Positions 37,352 to 46,130 of a stretch of DNA of 46,130 bases are shown here, one piece after another. Origin of the DNA: Prorocentrum cordatum (Eukaryota; Sar; Dinophyceae; Prorocentrales; Prorocentraceae); contig CAUYUJ010006280.1 of assembly GCA_963575745.1 (NCBI GenBank), positions 135,001 through 181,130 of the forward strand, given 5' to 3'. The notes beneath the pieces were generated by a model. The model was not told the DNA's origin. It did not search any database and was given only the letters and a program-made list of their open reading frames with translations. Position numbers and translations under genes: made by a program. Position 1 is the first letter of the stretch, and each line of letters begins with the position of its first letter.

Positions 37352-39228
37352 CCCAACCATCTTGTGGTGTTGGTTCCTCATTCCTCATTCCTCCTCCTCC
37401 TCCTCCCTCCTCCCGTACCCCCACACACCCCTCACATGTTTCGTGGCGCCATAGAGAGCTCCACCGACGGTTCCAGTGGCGCAGTTCGCATGCGGTTTCC
37501 CCACCCAGTACAGCTTTTCGTGGCCCCAGAGGACGCTCCACCGAAGGTCCCAGTGGCGCAGTTCGCATGCGCTGTCCCCGCCCAGTACAGCGCATCGTGG
37601 CTCTAGAGGGAGCTCCACCGAAGGCTCCAGTGGCGCAGTTCGCAGGCGGTTCCCCAACCCAGTACAGCGTTTCGTAGCCTCAGAGGGAGCTCCACCGAAG
37701 GTCCCAGTGGCGCAGTTCGCATGCGGTTCACCCACCCAGTGCAGCCGTTCGTGGCCCTGTACAGGGCTCGACCGAACATCCGCATGGCGCAGTTCTCATG
37801 CCGTTCCCCTGCCCAGTACAGCGTTTTCGTGGCCCGAAAGGGAACCTCACCGAAGGTCCCAGTGGTGCAGTTCGCAGGCGGTTCCCGCGCTCAGTGCAGC
37901 GCTTCGTGGCCCCAGAGGGAGCTCCACCGAAGGTCCCAGTGCCGCAGTTCGCATGCGCTGTCCCCGCCCAGTACAGCGTATCGTTGCTCTAGAGGGAGCT
38001 CCACCGAAGGCTCCAGTGGCGCAGTTCGCAGGCGGTTCCCCAACCCAGTACAGCGTTTCGTAGCCTCAGAGGGAGCTCAACCGAAGGTCCCAGTGGCGCA
38101 GTTCGCATGCGAATCACCCACCCAGTGCAGCCGTTCGTGGCCCTGTACAGGGCTCGACCGAACATCCGCATGGCGCAGTTCTCATGCCGTTCCCCTGCCC
38201 AGTACAGCGTTTCGTGGCCCGAAAGGGAGCCTCACCGAAGGTCCCAGTGGTGCAGTTCGCAGGCGGTTCCCGCGCTCAGTGCAGCGCTTCGTGGCCCCAG
38301 AGGGAGCTCCACCGAAGGTCGCAGTGGCGCAGTTCGCATGCGCTGTCCCCTCCCCAGTACAGCGTATCGTGGCTCTAGAGGGAGCTCCACCGAAGGCTCC
38401 AGTGGCGCAGTTCGCAGGCGGTTCCCCAACCCAGTACAGCGTTTCGTAGCCTCAGAGGGAGCTCAACCGAAGGTCCCAGTGGCGCAGTTCGCATGCGGTT
38501 CACCCACCCAGTGCAGCCGTTCGTGGCCCTGTACAGGGCTCGACCGAACATCCGCATGGCGCAGTTCTCATGCGGTTCCCCTGCCCAGTACAGCGTTTCG
38601 TGGCCCGAAAGGGAGCCTCACCGAAGGTCCCGGTGGTGCAGTTCGCAGGCGGTTCCCGCGCTCAGTGCAGCGCTTCGTGGCCCCAGAAGGAGCTCCACCG
38701 AAGGTCCTAGTGGCGCAGTTCGCATGCAGTTCCCCTCCCCAGTACACCGCTTCGTCGCCCCAGAGGGAGCTCCACCGAAGGTCCCAGTGGCGCAGTTCGC
38801 AGGCGGTTCCCCCGCCCACATGCGGTTCCCCCGCCCAGTGCAGCGTTTCGTGGGTCTAGAATTAGCTCAACCGAAGTTCCCAGCGTCGCAGCCCGCATGC
38901 GTCTCCCCCGCCCGGTACAACGTTCTGTGGCCCCACAGGGATCTCCACCGAAGGTCCCAGTTGTGCAGTTTGCATGCGTGTCCCCATACCCAGGACACAG
39001 TTTCGTGGCCCCAGAGGGAGCTCCACCGAAGGTCCCAGCGGCGAAGCCCGCATACGTCTCTCCCGCCCGGTACAACGTTTCGGGACCCCAAAGGGGACTC
39101 CACCGAAGGCCGCAGTGGTGCACTTCGCATGCGCTGTCCCCGCCCAGTGCAGCGCTTCGTGGCTCCAGGGAGAGCTCCACGGAAGACGATGCCCACAATT
39201 GCGGTATTCGCAATTGCATATGGTTGGG
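37352..39228 (-). mobile_element. Satellite-carrying core E4
   Basis: Head CCCAACCATCTTGTGGTGTT (37352), a short CTC tract (37390-37418), satellite monomers (37425-39185), then the tail GGAAGACGATGCCCACAATT, GCGGTATTCGCAATTGCATATGG with ATGGTTGGG at 39220-39228. The tail is the inverted form of the E1 and E2 leader (CCCAACCATAAGCAATTG). It continues as TTCTTCGCCAGGCTG to the outer right end at 39301. Confidence 0.75.
37425..39185 (-). repeat. 77-bp satellite with a 386-bp (five-monomer) higher-order unit
   Basis: Monomers contain GTACAGCGTTTCGTGGCC, GAGCTCCACCGAAGGTCCC and GTGGCGCAGTTCGCATGCGG. A distinctive variant, GCAGCCGTTCGTGGCCCTGT, ACAGGGCTCGACC, recurs at 37741, 38127 and 38513, exactly 386 bp apart. 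From about 38820 the monomers are more diverged and no longer follow this order. Confidence 0.92.
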
Positions 39229-39301
39229 TTCTTCGCCAGGCTGTTTTTTGAATATGTTGCATTTGTCATCCAAAATCCGCCTCTAGGAGGACACGCCCGA
39301 C

Positions 39302-39660
39302 CCAGCCCGAAGGACAGGGAGGGATCCAAGGGTGAATTCACAGGGGCGCCCTCGAGGGCGCGAAGTGATTCGCGCTTCGCGCTTCGGCTCCGATCCCTCC
39401 TCGTCCTCCTCTTCCTCCCCCGGGAGGCGGCGCGAGAGCGCGAAGTTCTTCGCACTGCGCGCTTCGCGCAGCGCGAAGCGCGGGGCTGGGAGCACTCGAT
39501 CATAACGTTCTGCAAGGAGCCTCGTCCTCGGGGCCCCGGCCCTCGGGCCACACCACCTTGGAACACCACCGGGCAGGAAGAGAAGGCCCCGGCCGAGCTG
39601 AGCGCCGAGAGCCGCGGCGGGCCGCGGGGCGAGGCGTGATGGCAGCACTGCTGTTTTGAT
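39302..39660. other. Spacer with GCGCGAAG palindromes
   Basis: CGCGCTTCGCGC (39458-39469) and GCGCGAAGCGCG (39471-39482) form a perfect 12-bp hairpin around one A. GCGCGAAG and its complement occur several more times between 39357 and 39445. AGCACTGC..TGGCCGGCGCGTGCGCTC at 39645-39679 is repeated at 39952-39985, on the other side of the TIR element. Confidence 0.7.
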
Positions 39661-39697
39661 GGCCGGCGCGTGCGCTCGGGGCACTCGAAGCAGTACC

Positions 39698-39698
39698 G

Positions 39699-39733
<35 letters not shown>

Positions 39734-39735
39734 TG
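39698..39735 (+). repeat. (ACG)n tract, left of the short TIR element
   Basis: About 35 bp of ACG triplets end at the element boundary. The run resumes at 39906. Confidence 0.95.
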
Positions 39736-39905
39736 AAGTCGGGCCCGTCCCCCTACAGGGGGAAATGATTGAAAAACAGTCAAAATAGTCTGGGGACCAT
39801 GTTGGGGGTATTTTTTTATCATGTTGGAATACTTTTTAAAAACATGTTTTGGGTATTTTTTTATTGTTCGTCGAGAATCCCCCTGTAGGGGGACACGCCC
39901 GACTT
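39736..39905. mobile_element. Short TIR element, copy 2, inserted in an (ACG)n tract
   Basis: The left end AAGTCGGGCCCGTCCCCCTA, CAGGGGGA and the right end TCCCCCTGTAGGGGGACACG, CCCGACTT are inverted copies. The interior includes TAGTCTGGGGACCATGTTGG, as in the head-proximal part of E3. The element is 170 bp and AT-rich in the middle. ACG triplets lie on both sides, consistent with insertion into a microsatellite. Confidence 0.85.

Positions 39906-39952
<47 letters not shown>
39906..39952 (+). repeat. (ACG)n tract, right of the short TIR element
   Basis: Pure ACG triplets start immediately after the CCCGACTT end of the element. Confidence 0.95.
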
Positions 39953-40123
39953 AGCACTGCGGTTTCTTGGCCGGCGCGTGCGCTCCCCGCGCACGCCCGC
40001 TCGGGCGGGAGGCAGGGCGGCTGCTGTCGACGAGTTTCTGTTGCACGTTCCTCTCGGCGTGCAAGCGTACGTCGGGGCTCCGTGTTCCGGGTGCTGCTGT
40101 GCCTGGGTACTCCCTGTCTGGCC

Positions 40124-40332
40124 TGGATGCCCGAGATGGGCACGGAAAGAATGGGTACGATGTCCAGCAGCAGTTCTTGTTCATTCTGAACAGGATTCGC
40201 TGCCCACGCCGCCGCGGCCTGTGTCCATTCGAGACAGAAGGCCGCCTGCCCAACGGCGGCCGCTGTTGGTTTGGGACAACATTTGTTGTTGGGCATTGTA
40301 CCCATTCTTTCGGTACCCATTTCGGGTGTCCA
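40124..40332. mobile_element. MITE family N, copy 3
   Basis: TGGATGCCCGAGATGGGCAC, GGAAAGAATGGGTACGATG is inverted at the right end as CATTGTACCCATTCTTTCGG, TACCCATTTCGGGTGTCCA. TGTCTGGCCTGGA occurs on both sides (40115-40127 and 40335-40347), overlapping the left end by a few bases. This resembles a target duplication. Confidence 0.85.
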
Positions 40333-40444
40333 AATGTCTGGCCTGGACGTCGCGCCTGTTTTGGGCCCTGCCGCGCCCGCGAACAGGCGCGCATCTTTCC
40401 CAGATGCGCGCGCCGCTGCTTACCTTGTTTGTTCGCCTTCTGTC

Positions 40445-40730
40445 ACTGCGTCACTCCTCCTCCTCCTTCTCCTCATCCTCCCCTTCCTGGCTACGAGCAT
40501 CGAAGAAGAACGACGCCATAAACATATAAACTTTTGGGGCTCCGCGCGGCTCTCTTGGATCCGCGCTGGGGCCCCTTGGCGGCGCTTGCGGCGCCGCCCC
40601 TGGCGCGCTCCGCCCCCGGTGCGCTCCGCGCGCCAGGGAGGGAGGTCCAGCGCAGATCCAAGAATCCGCGCGGAGCGCCGAAGGTTATGTTTATGGAGTT
40701 GTTTCTGCTTCTTCTACTCCCCAAGATGGC
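40445..40730. mobile_element. Fold-back element P, copy 2
   Basis: A CTC-rich tract, ACGAGCATCGAAGAAGAACG, CATAAACATATAAACTTTTG and GCTCCGCGCGGCTCTCTTGG form the left arm. ATCCAAGAATCCGCGCGGAG, CGCCGAAGGTTATGTTTATG and TTCTGCTTCTTCTAC form the right arm. GC-rich palindromes fill the centre. Arms match P1 at 30808-31515. Confidence 0.75.
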
Positions 40731-40835
40731 TTCAAGATAGCCCTCTCGAGAGCCCCGCGTAGCACAAAGCGCCCTGTTTCCCGGGGAAAACGTTTATGTT
40801 TGGCATGCTCGCTTCTGCTGTCCCACTAGCGTCGC

Positions 40836-41000
40836 ATGGGACCCCGAGAGGCCCCCAAGAGCACCCCAAGTCCACCGAAGATGCCCCCAAAAGGGCCCAA
40901 GGAAACCCAGGATTGCCCCAAGACGGCCCAAGAGGAGCCCAAGACGGCCCAGAGCACCCCAAGAAGCCTCCAAGAAGCCCCCCAGAGACCCCCAATGGAC
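40836..41000 (+). repeat. Degenerate CCCCAAGA minisatellite
   Basis: Repeated CCCCAAGA, GGCCCAAGA and GCCCCCAA motifs, as at 17340-17700. Confidence 0.65.
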
Positions 41001-41079
41001 GCCCGTAGAGACTACACTATATTTCTTGCACGCGTGACATCGAAGACACATCCATTCCAGAAAGTATACCAACAGTCTC

Positions 41080-41680
41080 CCCCGCAATCCTCCTCATCCT
41101 CTTCCTCCTTCTCCTCCCTCCTCTACTCTCATCCTTTGCACTTCCCACCCATGAACACCCTCTTTTCTCTTACTTCGCATCCTCTCTCTCTCTTTCATGT
41201 GCCCTCCTCCTTCATGCCCATCTTGCCTCCGCCTTCTTCCTCATCCAGCCCTATCCCGTACTCACTCCTCGTGTGTACTTTATTCCGTCCTTTCGTACCT
41301 CCGTACTTCTCCTGCTCTCTACTTCGTACATTCGCCCTCCTGCCCCCTCCATCCTCAACCCCGCATCGGTGATCACCCCGTCATCCCTCGTTCCTCCGCC
41401 CTGCCCCTTCCCCTCCCTTTCCTTTTCACTTTGCGCATCCCTCTGTCCTCCCTCTACCCTCGTCCTCCTCCTCCTCCTCTTCCTCCTCTTGCTCCTCCTC
41501 CTCCTCCTCCTCCTCCTCCTCCTCCTCCTCCTCCTCCTCCCCCTCCCCCTCCCCCTCCCCCTCACCCATTCATTTTCTACGTCCGCCTCCTCCCTCCACC
41601 GCCCCTCTTTACCACCTCCCTCCTCCACAACCTGGCTTCCGCCTTTTCACGCCTTCCCCGCTCTGCTCGTCCTGCCAACG
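41080..41680 (+). repeat. Pyrimidine-rich stretch with a (CTC)n core
   Basis: C and T dominate throughout. 41458-41540 is almost pure CTC and is followed by a CCCCCT run to 41565. Leu/Ser/Pro-rich frames here are composition effects. Confidence 0.85.
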
Positions 41681-41799
41681 CTCTCCTCCCACCTTGCCTC
41701 CTGGCACCACCAGCTTCCACCCGTGCACCGGAGGCACGACCCCGGGGGCCCCGGGCCGCAGCAGCCACGGGGCACCCCTTGGGTGCCCTCTGACTGAGT

Positions 41800-42945
41800 G
41801 GCGCCTCCTTCTCTGGGGGCCTCCCCGATGGCTGGGACGCACGCGGGCTGCGCCCCTGGGGCCACGAAACGCGTGAGAGTCGCGGGACGCATGCCGGGCT
41901 GCGCCACGGGGACCGTCGGTGGGGCCACAGAACGCATGCGGGGTGGTGCCGAGAGGAGCGGCCGGGGCGCACGCGAGCTGCCCCACCGTGGCCCTCGGTG
42001 GGGCTCCCGTATGGGGCCACGAAGCGCGTGAGGGGTGTGCCGAAATGAGCGGCTGGGACGCACGCGGGCTGAGCCACTGGGGCCTTCGGTGGGGCTCCGT
42101 ACAGGGCAGCGACACGTGCGAGGGGCGTGCCGGCGATCATGGTGATGGTGGTGATTCACGTGTGGCGCCGATTATGATGATGTGATGCTGCTGCTGCTAC
42201 TTCTGCTGCTGAGGATGATGATGAAGACGATGATGAAGATGATGATGGTCATGATGATGATGATGATGATGATGATGATGCTGATGCTGATGCTGATGCT
42301 GATGCTGATGCTGTTGCTGCTGATGGTGATGATGAGACTGACGATGCTGACGATAATGACCATGCTGCTGCTGCTTCTGTTGCTGATGCTGGTTATGATG
42401 ATGGTGACGGTAATGATGATGGTGGTGATGATGATGATGATGCGCACGATAATCATGATGGTCATGCTAGTTATTGTGATCGTGGTGATCATGATGCTCA
42501 TGATGGTGTTGATGATGATGCCGATGATGATGCCGACGACGATCATAGTAATGACGATGCTGATGATTATGACCATGATGATGATGCTGATGATGATGAT
42601 GATTATGATGATGCTGCTGATGATGATGGTCATGATGATGATGTTGATGCTGATGCTGATGCCGATTATGCTGCTGATCATGATGCTGCTGATGATGATG
42701 GCGATGATGATCGTAAGCATGATGATGATGCTGCTGATGATCATGATTCTGATGAATATGATGGTAGTTGAGGAGGGAGGTGTGGTGAGGAGGGGGAGGA
42801 GGAGGAGAAGGAGGTTGAGGATAAGAAGGAGGAGGAGGAGGAGGAGGAGGAGGAGGAGGAGGAGAGGAGGAACGCGGGAGGAGGAACGTGGGGCACTGTC
42901 TTTTCAAACCGAGGATCCAACACCACAGAATTGTCGGGATAACCA
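41800..42945 (+). mobile_element. Diverged satellite-carrying core E5
   Basis: Four or five diverged satellite monomers (41830-42130; GGGGCCTTCGGTGGGGCTCC, GGGTGTGCCGAAATGAGCGG) are followed by a GAT-triplet tract (42130-42770), a GGA-triplet tract (42775-42870), then CACTGTCTTTTCAAACCGAG, GATCCAACACCACAGAATTG. In the opposite orientation this is the same order as E3. The inner termini are degraded and the left limit is uncertain. Confidence 0.65.
42130..42770 (+). repeat. (GAT)n microsatellite
   Basis: Interrupted GAT triplets with GCT variants, giving Met-, Asp- or Ile-rich frames on both strands. Not coding. Confidence 0.95.
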
Positions 42946-43440
42946 GAAGCGATTCCCACCGTAAACCGTTCTTTTCTGGCGTTCCCGTGCGTTGTGAACG
43001 CGTGGTTCCAAGATGGCCGTGGACGCCCAAATGGTCCAGACGAGAGATGCAAAATTGTCCAAGGGTTGCCCAGGACTGCCGCGAACACCAAGCCTCAATA
43101 GCACTTCAGACACAGGGCGTGCGCACCCAGGCCACGGATTCGATCATTCGCGTGCGGAGCGCGGGGCCAAAACTAGGTGCCTGAAGCTTCTGTGGGCGGA
43201 GCAGGAGCCCCAGAACCCTCCAAGATGGCCCCCAGACGACCCGAACACGGCCCTGGAGCCCGCTCAGGCGGCCCCAGACGGCATCCAGACCACCCGAGAC
43301 ACCTCGAGGTGGTCCCAAGACGGCCTCAAGAGGCCCCGAAGAGGCTCCCCCGAGTGGTAAATTCAGGCGAAAACCTAGAAAAGGACAGTTTTTTTCAAGA
43401 TCTCGCAATTATCGCTTCCGCGGAGCCGCCCAGGACAGTC
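42946..43440. other. Spacer with CCAAGATGG motifs
   Basis: CCAAGATGGCC occurs near 43007 and 43220, in a run of CCCCAGACGG/CTCAAGAGG-type motifs (43190-43350) like those at 17340 and 40836. No gene recognised. Confidence 0.55.
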
Positions 43441-43444
43441 GACT

Positions 43445-43813
43445 GGCGATGATGCAGATGGTGTGAACGATGATGTTGATGATGACGAGGACGATGATGA
43501 TGATGATACTGATACTGATGCTGATGTTGATGAGGTTGATGACGATGCTGATGATGATAACGATGGTGACGATGACGATGACGATTACGACGACGACGAT
43601 GATGACAGTGCTCATGATTATGATTATGACGATTATGATGATAGTGATGATGATGATGATGATGGTGATCATGTTCATCATGGCTATTTTGATGACGATA
43701 ATGATCATGCTGATGATGATGATGATAATGATGCTGATGCTGATGATGATGGTGATGATGATCATGATTATGATGGTGATGGCGATGGTGGTGATGAAGA
43801 CGAGGATGATGAC

Positions 43814-43845
<32 letters not shown>

Positions 43846-44150
43846 GGCGGATGATTATGTTTATGATTATGATGCTGGTGATGATGATGTTGATGGTGCT
43901 GGTGCTGGTGATGATGATGCTTTTTTATGGTGGTGATGGTGATGGTAGTGATGATGATGCTGTTGCTGGTGATGCTGACGATGATGACGATGATGATGAT
44001 GACGATGATGATTGTGATGATGATGGCTATGGTGATGGTGATGACGATAGAGACGACGACAGTGATGACGATGTCCATTCTGGTCAGGATGATGACGATG
44101 ATGATCAGGTTGGTGATGATGATGACGAAATCATGACCATCATGATGACG
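43445..44150 (+). repeat. (GAT)n microsatellite
   Basis: About 700 bp of GAT/GAC/GCT triplets. Forward frames read as runs of Asp or Met, reverse frames as runs of His or Ile. Confidence 0.97.
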
Positions 44151-44405
44151 TTTATAACGCCGATCTTGGCTCGACATGCCCGAAGCGGCATTCCAAGAGA
44201 CCTCAAGAGACTCACAGGCACACAGCATGCTTCAACAAGTCTCCCGAAGGCCTGTTCCGAGCCCCCACACCTCGACAATGCTCCCCAAGGCGCGCATCCG
44301 ACCTGATGCTGGACCCCTTCACTGTCGACACCCGACGGCCCGTCCGATCACCTCACACGCAGCAAGCGAACATCTGCTCGACGACACGACAGCAATGTCA
44401 ATAAT
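44151..44405. other. Spacer between GAT arrays
   Basis: Starts with CATGCCCGAAGCGGCATTCC, AAGAGACCTCAAGAG. A related segment, AGCATTCCAAGACACTTCAG, AGAGGCC, lies at 45181-45208. No gene recognised. Confidence 0.5.
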
Positions 44406-44605
44406 GGGGGTTGCATGACGATGATCTTGGTGTGCATAATTGAGATGATCGGGATGATTGCAATGATGGTGATAATTATGATGATGATAATGGTGCTGGT
44501 GATGCTGATCATGATGATGACGATGACGACGACGAAGATGGTGGTTGTGATGGTATTAGTGATGATTATGATGATCATGATGCTGTGATGACTATCACGA
44601 TGATG
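44406..44605 (+). repeat. (GAT)n-rich stretch
   Basis: GAT triplets with more substitutions than in the neighbouring arrays. Confidence 0.85.
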
Positions 44606-44740
44606 AAACAGACCCCACCACCAGACAGCTCAATGGCTTCCAGATGGCCCAGCAGCCTCCAGGAGGCTCCCAACTGGCTTTTAGGTGGCCTCCAGGACGG
44701 ACCAAGATGTCCAAGATGTTCACGACGACGAGACTGACGT
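44606..44740. other. Spacer between GAT arrays
   Basis: Contains GACAGCTCAATGGC..CCAGATGG..GGCCTCCAGGACGGACCA. The last part recurs at 45207-45222 as GGCCTCCAGGACGGACCA and the first as GACAGCTCAAGATG at 45149, so the spacers are related to each other. Confidence 0.6.
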
Positions 44741-44824
44741 TTATTGTTGCAACGATGATTATGATTCCGATGATGACATCGGTGATACTGATGATGATGC
44801 TGGCGATAACGGTGATGCTGATGC

Positions 44825-44857
<33 letters not shown>

Positions 44858-45030
44858 CGATGCTGATGTTGATTATGATGTTGATGGTAGTGATGATGAC
44901 GCCGACGGCAACGATGATGATGATGATGCTGATGATGTTGATTTTTGATGGTGATGCTGACGATGCTGCTGATGATGATGATGGCGATGATGCTGATGAT
45001 ACTGATGCTGATGATGATGGTGATGATGAC

Positions 45031-45076
<46 letters not shown>

Positions 45077-45120
45077 GTAGCGGTGGTGATGATGATGATG
45101 TTGTTGTTCATCATGAACAT
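44741..45120 (+). repeat. (GAT)n microsatellite
   Basis: GAT triplets, purest at 45020-45075. Confidence 0.97.
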
Positions 45121-45404
45121 GGTCGTTATGACGATCTGCCCCAGCCCCTGACAGCTCAAGATGTCTCCCATACTGTCCAAAAAGCATTCCAAGACACTTC
45201 AGAGAGGCCTCCAGGACGGACCACGATGTTGCCACGATGTTCGTGACGACAATGTTGTTGTTCATGGTTGCCATGATGAGGAGATCAGCGATGGTGATTA
45301 TCCGTAAGGGCTTCGCCCCCTGCCGCCGGCCCCCTCTCTCGGAGAATGGGCCATGGAAGAGCGAAGTCATGAGGCTTTGGCTTTGCCGTGAAGCAGTGTC
45401 GGGA
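45121..45404. other. Spacer before the terminal array
   Basis: The first part (45140-45240) repeats text of the spacer at 44606. The rest shows no gene or repeat that could be recognised. Confidence 0.5.
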
Positions 45405-46130
45405 CCTATTTGTTTTTCGACCCTGACCCTGCCGATTTGCATGAGGGGTGCCGCCGAATTTCAGACATGTGGCACATCCCTTCTGTTTTTGGACCCTGAC
45501 CCTACGGATCTGCGTGAGGGGTGCCACCGAATTTCAGACATGTTTCAAATCCCATTTGTTTTTGGACCCTGACCCCGCCGATCTGCGTGAGGGGTGCCAC
45601 CGGATTTCAGAAATGTGGCGAATCCCCAGTGTTTTTGGACCCTGGCCCCGCCGATCTGCGTGAGGGGTGCCACCGAAATTCAGACATGTTTCAAATCGCA
45701 TCTGTTTTTGGACCCTGACCCCGCCGATCTGCGTGAGGGGTGCCACCGAATTTCAGAAATGTGGCAAATCCCGTGTGTTTTTGGACCCTGACCCCGCCGA
45801 TCTGCGTGAGGGGTGCCAGGAAATTTCAGACATTAACTAATCCTTTATGTTTTTGGACCCTGACCCCGCCGATCTGCGTGAGGGGTGCCACCGGATTTAA
45901 AACATGCGGCAAAACTTCTATGTTTTTGGACCCTGACCCCGCCGATCTGCGTGAGGGGTGCCACCAGATTTCAGAAATGTGGCAAATCCCGTGTTTTTGG
46001 ACCCTGGCCCCGCCGATCTGCGTCAGGGGTGCAACCGAATTTGAGACATGTTTCAAATCGCATGTGTTTTTGGACCCTGACCCCGCCGATCTGCGTGAGG
46101 GGTGCCACCGAATTTTTTGAAATGTGGCAA
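45405..46130 (+). repeat. 73-bp tandem array, about 10 copies, continuing past the window
   Basis: TTTTTGGACCCTGACCCCGC, CGATCTGCGTGAGGGGTGCC, ACCGAATTTCAGA recurs every 73 bp with few changes (some copies 70-72 bp). Units alternate irregularly between ATGTGGCAAATCCC and ATGTTTCAAATCCC forms. Frames of 65-126 codons across it are artefacts. Confidence 0.95.

Larger units (their letters stand above)
33963..39301. mobile_element. Composite TIR element with two satellite cores (E3, E4) and a retroposed gene
   Basis: A degenerate left end lies at about 33963-34002 (TCGGGTACGTTCCTCTGCAA), then TAGTCTGGGGACGATGTTCC. The right outer end is clear: TCATCCAAAATCCGCCTCTA, GGAGGACACGCCCGAC, ending at 39301. 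Between them are two head-array-tail cores, 34029-37303 and 37352-39228, in the same orientation, which is opposite to E1 and E2. The left end is weak, so the outer limit on that side is uncertain. Confidence 0.6.

Noticed and set aside
42182-45246. Met-, Asp- and His-rich proteins in the GAT arrays
   Set aside because: They are translations of a GAT microsatellite in every frame and strand, without unique domains.

Overview
The window looks like nuclear DNA of a dinoflagellate; the species was not determined. The strongest sign is a 22-nt match (21 of 22 positions, from memory of the published dinoflagellate spliced leader) at 34555-34576, directly upstream of the only intact gene. Other signs are GC-rich DNA, very dense tandem and fold-back repeats, and a decayed APE/RT/RNase H LINE. 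No prokaryotic gene organisation is present.

Layout. 1-3660: inverted repeat and tandem arrays (25-bp, CT, 153-bp and about 86-bp units). 3661-8530: minus-strand LINE broken by frameshifts, ending in an A-tract. 8531-8630: run of N (assembly gap) beside a fold-back element (8631-8841). 8842-18980: gene-poor, GC-rich DNA with hairpins, microsatellites, a short TIR element (11290-11473) and three copies of a dispersed repeat. 18984-23981: two tandem satellite-bearing cores with 77-bp monomers. 24000-31700: more simple and higher-order repeats (TTAGCT, CAGCCT, 73-bp) and dispersed repeats. 31700-40730: a dense cluster of TIR elements with an intronless six-TM DUF1275/YoaK-like gene (34669-35667). 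40840-46130: GAT-triplet arrays separated by short spacers, then a 73-bp array running off the end.

The main result is two linked observations. First, the DUF1275 gene appears to be a retroposed mRNA: spliced-leader relict at its 5' end, no introns, a short A-tract at its 3' end, and a 13-16 bp direct repeat on both sides. It interrupts a satellite monomer. Second, that satellite belongs to a recurring composite structure: outer inverted termini with a CCCCCTGNAGGGGG-like core, an inner CCCAACCAT/ATGGTTGGG pair, a conserved head and tail, a triplet tract, and a tandem array. The array is a 77- to 98-bp satellite in five cores and an unrelated 102-bp repeat in a sixth. Short elements of 170-184 bp have the same outer termini without the array.

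Most long open frames here are artefacts of tandem repeats. Only the DUF1275-like gene is called as an intact protein gene; the LINE is called as a pseudogene. All repeat alignments were made by eye, so copy numbers and boundaries are approximate by a few bases.
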